Part shown: positions 1-10,199 of the stretch, piece after piece | Position numbering within the stretch: the stretch's first letter is position 1 | How the letters are laid out: every line of letters starts with the position of its first letter | Source: Rhodamnia argentea | Lineage: Eukaryota; Streptophyta; Magnoliopsida; Myrtales; Myrtaceae | Assembly: GCF_020921035.1 (NCBI RefSeq) | Contig: NC_063152.1 | Location: 28,643,903-28,707,902 of the forward strand | Reading direction: 5' to 3' | DNA length: 64,000 nt | Position numbers and translations under genes: made by a program | The notes under the pieces: model-generated | What the model saw: the letters and a program-made list of their open reading frames with translations, nothing else | What the model was told of the DNA's origin: nothing | Databases searched by the model: none

Positions 1-287
1 TTTTGGTACCTAGTAGATTAGTATGCTCGTTGGCTGTTTCCTATCCTTTCTCTTTTTCGTCGAACACATGTGTGCACAAAATTTTTATTCACCTCTTGCA
101 TTTCTTTCTAAAAAAATTGCAGCGGTATTTAAGGTGTTACAGTTTATCTGATCCCGTAACTGTCAGCTGCTAACAAAACTCATGGACCTTGTCTTAGTCT
201 TAGACCACCCATTATTGCAATTTTTGTTCTCATTGAGTTGACAAGGTAGAATGAAAAATTGCTTTGGGTACCATTTGACACTCTTAC

Positions 288-574
288 TGCAATTCTATTT
301 CTGCTTGTCCACAGTGCAACAATATTTATGGAAATTAGAGAATAAGCATTATCAGCTCTTTTCTGGAGATTTGATCTTAGTTGCCTTTGCCTCATGCACG
401 TTAATGTATGATTGCAGTGCCAGTTGTATTTCTACTTGTGCGCAGTGCAACAGCAGTTTGGAATTTAAGGACATCAGAGAATAAGCATTGTCTACTCTTT
501 TCTGAAAATTTTGTTCTGAGTTGCTTTGCATCATGCACATTAATGTGTCATTGTAGTGCCAATTATATACCAAG
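288..574. repeat. Imperfect tandem duplication inside a thioesterase intron
   Basis: Two to three imperfect copies of a unit of roughly 131-139 bp. Shared landmarks are CAGTGCAAC (312 and 443), GAATAAGCATT (340 and 479) and CTCATGCACGTTAATG / CATCATGCACATTAATG (391 and 529). A third partial copy starts near 552 and runs into the splice acceptor at 573-574, so the duplicated segment carries the branch and acceptor neighbourhood of the intron. Confidence 0.75.
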
Positions 575-3155
575 TTCACCGACTACGCGATGGTAAAAAT
601 TTTGCAACCCGCAAAGTAGATGCAATCCAAACAGGGACAGTCATCTTCACGTTGATTGCTTCATTTCAGGTACTGCTGTTATCTGTTGGATTGGCTATAG
701 TGTTTTACAGAACATAAAAATTCTCTAGAATTGAATTTCTGTACTTTAAGTGTCATGATATGTTATTGAGTTGAATTTTCTAAAAGGTCAACAGTGAGGA
801 ACTGCTTAAAAGCATTATCTTATAAGGATGTTCGGGGACCCTTCTATGGGTTTCTGTCATATTTGTAGTTATGGAAATGTGCTCATTGTACTCATTGAAG
901 TTTCTTATGAACTGAGGTAACAACTATGGTATCTAGGAGACATAAGCGTGTATGATATAAAGATGTAAAAAACCAAACTACAGTCAGTTTGGAGTTTCCG
1001 GATGGATTTGAGGCCATCCTTTAAAGTTTTTGCAAGTATCAAATGGTATAACCGTCGCCCTTTCATGAAGGTTTAGCCATGATGCAAGCATCCGATTTGA
1101 TTGATGATAATCCTGTCGATTATCTAAGGATAATAGAAAGATGCTCTCAGCGTCATGTGATTCTTTTGACTCTGTGTAAACTATTGTACAGGCAGAAGAA
1201 GAAGGATTTGAACATCAGGTCATAATGATGCCATCAGTTCCTGCTCCAGAGACGGTAAGTGAATTAAACACGGCTTTACTGCACTACTTTGCAGTCTCCA
1301 TGTGATGCTTCTTTGATTTTTGAACCCATGCTTGTTGCAGCTTCTGTCAATTGAAGATCTACGAGGAAGGCGTCTTATTGATCCTCGCCTACCCAGGTAA
1401 GGTTATGTACTGTAATAACAATTATAACCTGATGCACACGACGTATTCTAGCCTTTCTGTTCCATTCGTGCACATCCTTTGCTACACCTGAAAAAATCAA
1501 TTGATGGTTTTCATTCTCTATGTTATTGTTGTCCAAAGAAAGTCCAGCAAACCTCCCTCATATTAATCTCCAAGATATGTTCTTGATTGATTCGCCATGA
1601 TAGTTATTACCTGCTGTCTTGATGGTGCCACTTGCATATCTATTTTGAAGACAATCACATGCCTTTGTGTTTGTATGTTGATATCATGTGAATGTTGGCA
1701 ATGTTTCAGGGGTTACCGAAACAAAGTGGCTACGACAAAGTTTATTCCATGGCCTATAGAGATACGATTTTGTGAGCCTAGCAACGCCACCAATCAGACT
1801 GAAACCCCTCCGAGGTTAGGCATAACTTATAGTCGGATACAGAGTTTGTTTGTACAACAGGTTGTGAGGCTGTGATACGTGTTCCATTTTGGATAGAAAT
1901 GTGGCAGTTCATTTGTAGGTAAATTGTCTCATGCCACATCTGAATTACTTCTGATCTGATCATGTGACAGTTTGAGGTACTGGTTCAAAGCAAAAGGGAA
2001 GCTCTCAGAGGACCAGGCATTGCATAGGTAGGTACTTTCTTAAGATGCACAATTGCATATAGTGGGGGTTCAAATACTAATCACGGGGACAGATTAGTAT
2101 GACTTCTATCCTGTTTTGATTCAGAGGGTATCTGATTGTCTGTTGCCCCCATTGGTCTTTAGTTTCGGTTTCAACTGCCTCAAGAAATGCTTGTTATCTT
2201 CTTAAAGTCAATTTAGTGTGTCTGTCCATATTATTGTGTATTATTACGACAATGATGAAATGGATCATTAAATGTGTTAGTTGTGGATCGGACTTTAGAG
2301 TCTTTGACCATCAGAAGAACGACCCACCACTGGTTTATAGTAGATGATCTCTTTGCAATTTTTTGCAGGTGTGTGGTGGCATTCGCTTCAGATCTAATAT
2401 TTTTGGGGACTAGCTTGAATCCTCATCGTAGAAAGGGTCTGAAGACATATTCTGTTAGTCTTGACCACGCGTGAGTAACTTGTTTCTATGAATCTTCGGT
2501 CAGGTCTCATGATGTCGGGTTGTTGCAAGGATTACACCATTTCCTGAGCAGGGCATTTGCTCTCCTAATCGTTGTGGCTCTTATATTACTATTGCGATCA
2601 AACTATTATATATTTGTCATTAGGGAATTAACTGGGCTAAAGGTTGTCTCTAGACTTACGAAGTCTATTTTCAAATTTTATGTTGCTGATTTCTCAAGTG
2701 AACCTGACCATGCATTAATTTTAGCTAATCTGAGACATTAACTGTCCCCTCCCTCTCCATTTTCACAGGATGTGGTTCCACCGAAATTTAAGAGCTGATG
2801 ACTGGATTTTATTTGAGGTAAGATCACTTGAAAGGTTTCATTTGTTTAGATATGTGAAGAAGCTAACAAATATAGCGATCTACAGATTTTAAGTCCTATC
2901 GCCCACAATGCCCGTGGCCTTGTGTCTGGTCGAATGTTTAGTAGGAACGGGGAGGTAATCACCAAAATTGTTCTTTCGGCTGCTCTCCTCTTTCTGCCTA
3001 TCCTTTTTATTATACTTTTCTGTTATTTTTCTCCTTTTATCTGGACTCACAGTGTTTCTGATTATCCGTCATGGCAGCTACTCGTGACGCTCATACAGGA
3101 GGGCTTAATTAGGAAGGCTAAACCATCGGGTTCTCTTCCTGCATCGAAGCTCTGA
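575..3155 (+). CDS. Acyl-CoA thioesterase II (TesB-like, peroxisomal), 3' part
   Basis: Hydrolyses acyl-CoA to free fatty acid and CoA, by family. Nine exons are readable: 575-669, 1192-1254, 1341-1396, 1710-1814, 1971-2027, 2369-2470, 2769-2817, 2886-2954, 3078-3155. All have GT..AG borders and the frame holds across every junction. The protein reads [12 protein letters not shown], then [23 protein letters not shown] and SLDHAMWFHR, the pattern of the double hot-dog TesB fold in plant ACH1/ACH2 proteins. The last three residues are SKL, a classical type 1 peroxisomal targeting signal. The first exon shown begins inside a codon, so earlier exons, which in Arabidopsis homologues encode a cyclic-nucleotide-binding-like domain, lie left of the window. 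The region 1-574 is the preceding intron. Family assignment is firm; ACH1 versus ACH2 orthology is not decided. Confidence 0.93.
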
Positions 3156-4377
3156 TGTCGAAGCAAGGCATTGCCTAAATACCCCAATTCCTCTTGTTTG
3201 GTTCTCTAGAGTTTCAAATATCGCTTTCTATTCCATAGTTGCCATTCTTCGGAGTGTCGGCAGAAATAGCTTTCTACATGATGCACGAGGACCATGGGTT
3301 TGGCCTTCCTACAAACCGCATCACGGGCGGCGAACCTTTTCTTGCAACGGAAGTTACTGTCGGTGGCCACCAATCTCTGGGCATCACTTGAGTTTTGCTT
3401 AGTTGTAAATCTTGAATATGTTGGACCTTGAATACGTCCGACTGAACTCAAAGGGTATGCCCCAGCCCATGTACTTGTGATTTAACACTTTGCATTTGGC
3501 CAGAAGCGAATCTTATGAGGGAAAGGGAATAGACTTTATAGGATTTTTAAGTGTGAGTAAGCTCTCTGAGACACATATAACGGTATACTTGCAACACTCA
3601 TAGCCTTATGTTGGTCAGAGTCAGCATCGACAACTATACCAATACTATCTGCTAGTTATTATGTTGGCTTTTTTTGAAGGCTTGGCGACCTGCCGGTCCG
3701 TCCAAGTCCCTCAAGCTCGAAATACAATTTTAACAGGTCTGAGTAAGTAGTTTCTTTCTTTAGCCGGTCTTGCCGTTAAGGCCTGCTCAGGCTCGGTATT
3801 GAACTCGCCTTGCCCAGTAATCAGATTTGGCTTTAATGACTTGTGTCTGTGCCGTCATGGTCTCCGAAACTGGGCAAGCTCTGAAATTGCAGGTTAGGAT
3901 CTTTTTGACTCTGTAGCGAATCGAAACAAGCCTATCAATTCCTAGCTGTCGAAAGAACTTCTGCCTACCGTATACAAATTTATTTGTGGTAAGGATCAAG
4001 TGAAGACTAGATTTCGCAGCTGAGAAACGATGAATTTCGTATTCCGAATTGGCTATCATCAATAAATCGGCTCAATAAAAAGCTACGGGGCTTATACCTA
4101 CGGACACATTTCTATCGATTTTCATTGTGGATGGTATTGTTCACGCATGATTGTAAGTGAAAAAATTATTAGTTCCATTTGACTAGAACATATACATGAC
4201 GAAAAGCATATTTCAAACTATTAGTACTTAATGACTTCTCAATCTAATTAAAAACTTTTGAAATGGAAGATTTACTATATATCTGCCGTTAAGGTAGTCC
4301 ATCTGATCCATAATGGATCGCGTTGGCCAGAATTTTTATACGGAGAGCCTGCTTTATTTTTTCTATATGATTGAATC
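3156..4377. other. Intergenic, 3' UTR of thioesterase then no recognised feature
   Basis: Probable 3' untranslated sequence follows the SKL stop for a few hundred bases. After about 3500 I see no gene, RNA or clear repeat. The short open frames here lack any family resemblance. Confidence 0.5.
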
Positions 4378-4920
4378 GGGAAAAGTGTTAAGAAAAGTCC
4401 TCAACCTATTGTATTGGCGCTAATTCACTCTTAGATTTTTATTGGTGTCAATTGAGTTATAAACCTTTTGTATTGGTATCGATTCAGTTCTAAATTTTTT
4501 GCATTTACGTTAATTGAGTCAATCCTTCCAATTTTGACGTGAAATTCGCCGATGTGGACGTTGGTTGTCCTACGTGGCAAGGCTGGCGCCGGTGTGGTTA
4601 TTTTTTTTATATTTGTAAATATTTTAAATAATTTTTTAATAAATATTTTGGTTTTTTTCTTCTTTTTCTTTTCTCATTCATTAAAAAAATTATTAAAACT
4701 ATTTAAAAATATTAAAATAATATTCAAACATATCCACATCGGCGCCGGTTGTGCCACATAGGACAACCGGCGTCCATGTGAGTAAATTTACTGTCAAAAT
4801 TGGCTAGATTGATTCAATTAACAGAAATGCGAAAGGTTTATGATTGAATTGGCATCAATGCAAAAGATTTAAGATTGAATTTGTACAAATGCAATAAATT
4901 TAGACCTTTTTTACTAAATT
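4378..4920. mobile_element. Non-autonomous TIR element (Mutator-like MITE candidate)
   Basis: Long degenerate terminal inverted repeats of about 150 bp. The left arm starts GGGAAAAGTGTTAAG and carries repeated motifs of the type ATTGGTGTCAATTGAGTTATAAACC. The reverse complement of the right arm carries the same series (ATTGATGCCAATTCAATCATAAACC). Inner inverted blocks are CATCGGCGCCGGTTGT and ACGTTGGTTGTCCTACGTGGC. The AT-rich centre has no coding capacity. The outermost bases of the right end are not clear. Confidence 0.65.
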
Positions 4921-5344
4921 CATCATCGGGGTGGGCTACTCTCCTTCCTTTATGGCTGAATCCCCTCTATTTTTACTGGGCAGTTGCAATTGTTCTTAAT
5001 GGTCTCCCAATCTGCACGGTTCATTCAATTTGGATTTCTTTTATGGGCTTCCTTCAAATTTAGAGTCACCGTTGCTTAGAAAATAAAACCTGGCGTCTTG
5101 ATCAAGATTGATCTTACTGCAACTTATTCATTATTCGTCATTCTACCTCAAAGGCTCACTTTGCGGTGAATTTGTTATTTGATTAGTCTAAGGAAAAATT
5201 AAGTCTCTTTACATGTCGAAGAGTTGGTGATTTTTTTTTTCTTTTTGACACTTGTGTGCATATATACAATGATAATATCCAAAACGGAAAATAGAAAAAA
5301 TGTAGCGTTTTCGATATGCATAGTAGCGCACCTAGTTAGCAACC

Positions 5345-5745
5345 GGCTTTCACTTTGATAAGAGATGTATAGATTCTGGAGAAGAGATGAGTCGTGGGGG
5401 TCTTTAGATCGCGCGGCGGTGGATTCCATGAGTGAATAAAAAGTTGGATCTAAATAGGACCTCACCTAAATCGCCTAATCTATCCTTATGAGGAGAGGTT
5501 TGGTTTCAAACCCCGGTTTGAACACAAGAAGTACGCCATGCTAATGTGCCTTGCATCTCGGGAAGTCAGGATCAGGCGTTGATGAGCACATTGAACCATG
5601 CATGTGGCTGAAAGCCCTCACAACCCAACACATTGAACTATCCATGCGACTGAGAGCCCACACAATCAGGGTACAACGACGCAATTATCAAGGGTGCGCT
5701 CTACTACTGGACTAAAAGCCCGTCGTACGGGCCTTCCACCGGGTC
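5345..5745 (-). other. Nuclear plastid DNA (NUPT): trnI-GAU 5' exon and intron
   Basis: Read on the minus strand, the segment gives a decayed plastid tRNA-Ile 5' half (GGGCTTTTAGTCCAGTAGTAGAGCGC, split here by mismatches) ending in TTGATAA. The characteristic trnI intron follows: TTGCGTCGTTGT, GTTCAATGTGCTCATC, CACATTAGCATGGCGTAC and CCGGGGTTTGAAACC. I recognise this from the plastid inverted repeat of land plants. Many substitutions show it is an old, non-functional nuclear transfer. The borders are approximate. Confidence 0.85.
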
Positions 5746-6079
5746 TGCCATGTCAAAAACGAGAGAAGCCCCCATCCCTCTCTTTCTCTTTTTTGCCCCC
5801 ATGCTGCCACGCTAGAGGGGCATGGAGACGTTAAAAAAAAAAAAGGAGAGCCTATCAACTTGTTTGCAGGGTAATTTTAGTTTTTAAAAGAAATCGTGTT
5901 ATTCTTAATTATAGAGATTAGACACTTTATAGAAATGGAATAATTATGATGAATGGAAGTAAATAAATTTAGAGTCCATCCGATGTGGGGATTTAGACAT
6001 AAAATGGCTGGAGATAGCCCAACTAGTCGAAAGAGTTCACAATTTTTTTCTAAAGCGATTGCTCTCAACTTCTTTACGT

Positions 6080-6970
6080 ACGCAACACTCCCCCCCTCAC
6101 ATTTCCCGTCGCTGCATTGCTTCTCCGCAGATCAGAGGGAAAATAGGAGCTCTCGTCTTCTCCGATTGTCTGAGAACCCAAGGTTTTGTGCTTCGCTTCT
6201 TCGATTTGATCAATTTCTCTTCTTAGTTTCTCCGAATCGCAGTGTTATCGGATGCCCTTTTCTCGCTTCTAGATTGTCCGTGTCCGGTCATTGCGACTCC
6301 CAGCACGTCCCTGATTTTGGTTCCTCTTTCGCGATTAGTTTGCTCGCGATCTGGGTCAAGTTGTTGGCGTTCCTGTTTTTCTGTTCCGGAAACGTCGTAA
6401 TTCCTTGGAATTCGTCCGCAATGAAGGTAATGTGACGTTTAGAGGATGCATAAGGTGTAGAAACTGAGAGTATGGTCGAGCGAATAGGCCGGCTCACGAC
6501 CTGAAAGAGATTCATGCGTTTACTGCCCCCTCTGTTCGAGATTGTGATGCTGAGCTGAATGTCGATTAAGAGCGACCGATCTAGCAAAGTGATATCAGTG
6601 TCAGTCTCGATTATTTGGATTAGAAAGTTCGCACATTGTTTGTTATAGAGAAGCAAAATGGTGGAGTCTGCCCTCACCTAATCATATGCTTTATCATGAA
6701 GTTGCGTCATTTCTTGCACTAAAGGAAAATTAGAACCACATCCACATGGGTATCTTAAGTTGTGATATATCTTTAGATGCTCTTTTTCTCAGTTTTTTGT
6801 TTTCCTTTATTGGCAGGTCGCTTTCTGTGCTTAATTATTCCACATGGAGGTAGTCAATTTTCATTTTGGAGCCTAGAATTTTTGTTGGCTTGTTGCGAGG
6901 GAAGGTGTGGCAACGATTAAACTTTTTCCTTCTAAGCCTATATTTGACGATTCCTGGCTGAGGCACTGCC
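6080..6970 (+). promoter_or_regulatory. 5' leader of the F-box/kelch gene with a leader intron
   Basis: A CT-rich leader exon ends near 6426 (AATGAAG before GTAATG). A matching acceptor TTGGCAG lies at 6811-6817, so the 5' UTR is probably spliced before the start codon at 6971. The open frame 5953-6435 over this leader has no family resemblance and is taken as untranslated. The transcription start is not visible with certainty. Confidence 0.5.
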
Positions 6971-8664
6971 ATGGAATGTATTCAAAGCATGTCTGAAGTG
7001 GAAGCTGGAAATGAACTTGCTCAAAAGCCTCTGATACCTGGGCTTCCGGATGACGTCGCTCTTTCCTGCTTGGCAAGACTTCCACGGAAGTTCCATACAG
7101 TCTTGAAGTGTGTGTCTAAGCGATGGAGAGACATAGTTTGTAGTGATGAGTGGTACTCTTACAGGAGAAAGCATAATCTTGACGAAGCATGGATCTATGC
7201 TTTGTGTAGAGACAAACAGGAACGTAGTTTCTGTTGTGTATTAGACCCCAATTCCTCGCGAAGATGTTGGAAGCACATTCAAGGCATTCCACCACAAATT
7301 TCAAAGCGAAAAGGCATGGGATTTCAAACGCTGGGGAAGAAGATTTACTTTTTGGGAGGTTGTGGTTGGTTTGAAGATGCTACTAATGAAGTGTACTGCT
7401 ACGATGTTTCTGCCAACACTTGGAATGAAACTACTTCGTTGTCAATTGCGAGGTACATGGTGATGTTAATGTTCTTAATTTATAAAATTGCCCCCTGCAC
7501 TGTCTTTGCATGCTGAAGCACCGTGTTGTTCCTTTTTTTCCTGGGCATGGTGTTTTTTGCTACCATTTAGTTTAATATTTTTCGTAGGCCTTGGATCTGA
7601 ATTTCTACTCAACAAAAAATTGGCCTTTTTTTGCCTCATTCATCAATAAGTACAAAACTTTGCAGATAACGATGTTTTGGAAGATTCTAGGCACTTGTTA
7701 GGAGAATTCATCTTCATTAGGTCACATATTAATGCTAGAGTAAATATTGCAGCTATAGACTTGATAGAAACAATAGAGGAGGAGGAGTAAGTGACCAACT
7801 TCTGAAGCTCTACGGGGTAGCGGAGAACTTATGATCTCTAGGATACAAGGTCATCTTGTTGCCCCTAGGGAAAGATAATGAATCCTCATGCTACTGATTG
7901 GTGGCGGTTCTTGCCTTTTACCATTTTGGGAGATAAGAATGATAAAAGCTGGTGAATGGATTGTTTCATGGGAATTTTGCTTAGACTGGCTTCCGCAGTG
8001 CTCTTTTGTCTTTTCTCACACACTGAGGTTAAATAGCTGCTTATCTGACTCAGTTAAGCTCTTCAGGTGTTATTTTGCTTGTGAAGTTTTGGATGAGAAA
8101 ATTTGTGCAATTGGGGGTTTAGCTACAAATCTGAGTGGTCCCAATTCTTGGGACACTTATGATCCCAGCACAAATGGTTGGATCTCTCATGTGGACCCTA
8201 ACCTCGTTCCTGAAATAGAAGATTCTATGGTATTGGATGGACAGATATATATCCGATGCGGTGGTTCTTCACTTTCTTCTCATGTCTATGCCATCGTGTA
8301 CGAACCATTGAGGGGCTCGTGGCAACATGGGGATGCTGACATCGCGTCTGGCTGGAAGGGTCCAGCAGTCGTCATAGGTGGGACTCTTTATGTGTTGGAT
8401 CAAAGTTCAGGACTCAGGCTGATGAAGTGGCGGAAGGAAAGCAAGGATTGGGTGGTGGTGGGGAGATTGTCACAGCTATTAACTCAACCTCCATGCCGAC
8501 TTGTCGCAATTGGCAAGAGATTATTTGTCATAGGGAAGGGGCTTAGCACGCTGATGTTCGATGTGGACCAGAGTGAAAATGCAGGAGGAATAATGGTGGG
8601 ATCTTCTATATCCAAATTGACTTCTGATTATGATGTAATTAGCTGTAAAGTTCTAGCACTATGA
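6971..8664 (+). CDS. SKIP4: F-box/kelch-repeat protein, SKIP4 type
   Basis: Substrate receptor of an SCF (SKP1-cullin-F-box) ubiquitin ligase, by family. Two exons, 6971-7452 and 8067-8664, joined in frame inside an Arg codon, give 359 residues, close to the length I recall for Arabidopsis SKIP4. The F-box lies at about residues 20-65 (IPGLPDDVALSCLARLPRK, then CVSKRWRDIV). Kelch motifs follow, with typical GG pairs: IYFLGGCGW, ICAIGGLAT, IYIRCGGSS and LYVLDQSSG. The match in order and spacing to SKIP4 is strong from memory, but I cannot run an alignment. A second ATG 18 bases downstream could also start the protein. The 614-base intron contains open frame running into exon 2; retention would add unrelated residues. 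Confidence 0.88.
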
Positions 8665-9925
8665 GTTGCCCTTGCTCATTAAATTCTTGTTGAATCTCTT
8701 TTGTGGTTACTTGCGGTCAAATATGTTGGGTGCTCTTTTCTGAGGATGGATGCCGAAGAAGGGAGATATACATTACTTTTGTAAATATGAACAAGGTAGC
8801 TCCTGCTGTATTACTCGATACTTTAGAGAAATGGATAGCGGTTTTTCTTTTCTACCAGCAATTAATTCAGTATGCGGTTTTGCCATAGTCATGCAAAACA
8901 CTGTTCTTATCCATCCTGTATTTCCAAAGGTGAATATAGGTGTGATCATGTTTTGGAAATAGTGTGAAAAATCATGTTTTTTTGGCGGTTCAGGTTCCGA
9001 CTCTGTCATTTTGTGTATGACAAATGTAGTCTGTTCATTCACTACGAAACAGCAATAGAGTGAGAGATGCCAATATGATATTCACATGAAGTTTTGTCGT
9101 TAAGCCCTTCATCTCTTTGCAGCTCCTGGAGTAGGTGATATGTTCAGAACGAACTCAGAATTTCGATTCAGATGGATCGTGATGCATATCGTGTGAGTTG
9201 CGACCGAAGTCTTCGGACGAAATGCCTACAAGAAGTGCACGTGATATGCTCGCGCGCCGACCAGCTTATTTTTTTTTTTTTTCCCCCACTAGTGATCACT
9301 AATCACTGTATCGGGCAGTAAAAGAAAGATCCTTTTTTGGCTCTCTTTAGGGCACTATGAAGTATAAAAGATGGATGATACAAAACTCGAATATATGAGC
9401 CATTTTTCGAAAATAGAGATTTTTTTTTTATTTATTTCGGGGCGGGGGCCTAATTAGAATTTTCCCCCGAAATTCGCGGTGAAGAAGCAAAACTAAGTAG
9501 AGGACTTGTCAGAATGAAGAATTTACGTCAAACATCATGTCGTCACGGCATAGAAACGTAAAGAGTCATGCTGGACAGAACCTAAGATTCTTTGTCTGCA
9601 GTGGTGCATGTCAGAGACTCACGTAGTCAGCTTGTCCAAGTCGACTCTCATCAGCTCAATTTCAAAAGGAGGAGGTTGCTGGAGTTGGCCGGCCTTCTTT
9701 GTCACCGAGCTCACACTCGAACTCGCTACCCTTTTGATCCGCCATTGACGTCGACCTCGAGAAAGAAATCACACTCAAACAGAGGCGCGTTGTCACTTGA
9801 TTTTCCCACCGAGGGTTGGCTTTAAAAATCCCTCCTTTCGCCTTTGGCGGATACCTCCAAGCACGGGGACCTCATCGCGAAAACTCTCCACGAGAAGGCA
9901 GAGTGAGCTGTGAGGGAGGGAGAAA
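8665..9925. other. Intergenic, 3' UTR then no recognised gene
   Basis: Probable 3' UTR of the F-box gene to about 9050. A poly-T tract lies at about 9270-9285. The remainder leads into the promoter of the kinase gene. No coding or RNA feature is supported. Confidence 0.5.
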
Positions 9926-9930
9926 GGATT

Positions 9931-9936
9931 TATAAA
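9931..9936 (+). promoter_or_regulatory. TATA box of the ankyrin-kinase gene
   Basis: TATAAA in the context GGATTTATAAAGAGG. A start site about 30 bases downstream would fall near 9961-9966. The gene's first open frames begin right there, which fits a short leader. Confidence 0.55.
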
Positions 9937-9962
9937 GAGGCCTCGTTCAGTCCGCAAAGAGG

Positions 9963-10199
9963 ATGAAGACTCTTTTGGATTATTACGTCAGACGCTGCAC
10001 AGTTGTTACCGCTACGATGATTGCTGACGTTTTACTCATCGTCACAGCTTTGAGCATTACACTCCTGGTTTCGTATTGGACTTCCATTTTCGCTGCATTG
10101 ATCGCTTCACCGAGCATCAAACGATCTGCCGATAAGACATCGGCGTTTCCCCTTCAGCAGCTCAGTGGCTCTGTGAGTCACTCGCGAAGAAGTTGGTGA
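9963..10199 (+). other. Upstream open reading frame overlapping the kinase start
   Basis: A 78-codon frame begins two bases after the predicted cap region. It ends with TGA at 10197-10199, whose A is the first base of the proposed kinase start codon (TGATG). The peptide has a hydrophobic stretch but no recognised family. It is either in the 5' leader, acting on translation, or outside the transcript if the start site lies slightly downstream. Confidence 0.4.

Noticed and set aside
5953-6435. A 160-codon frame as a separate gene
   Set aside because: It covers the transcribed leader and promoter of the F-box gene, shows no family features, and ends at a splice donor.
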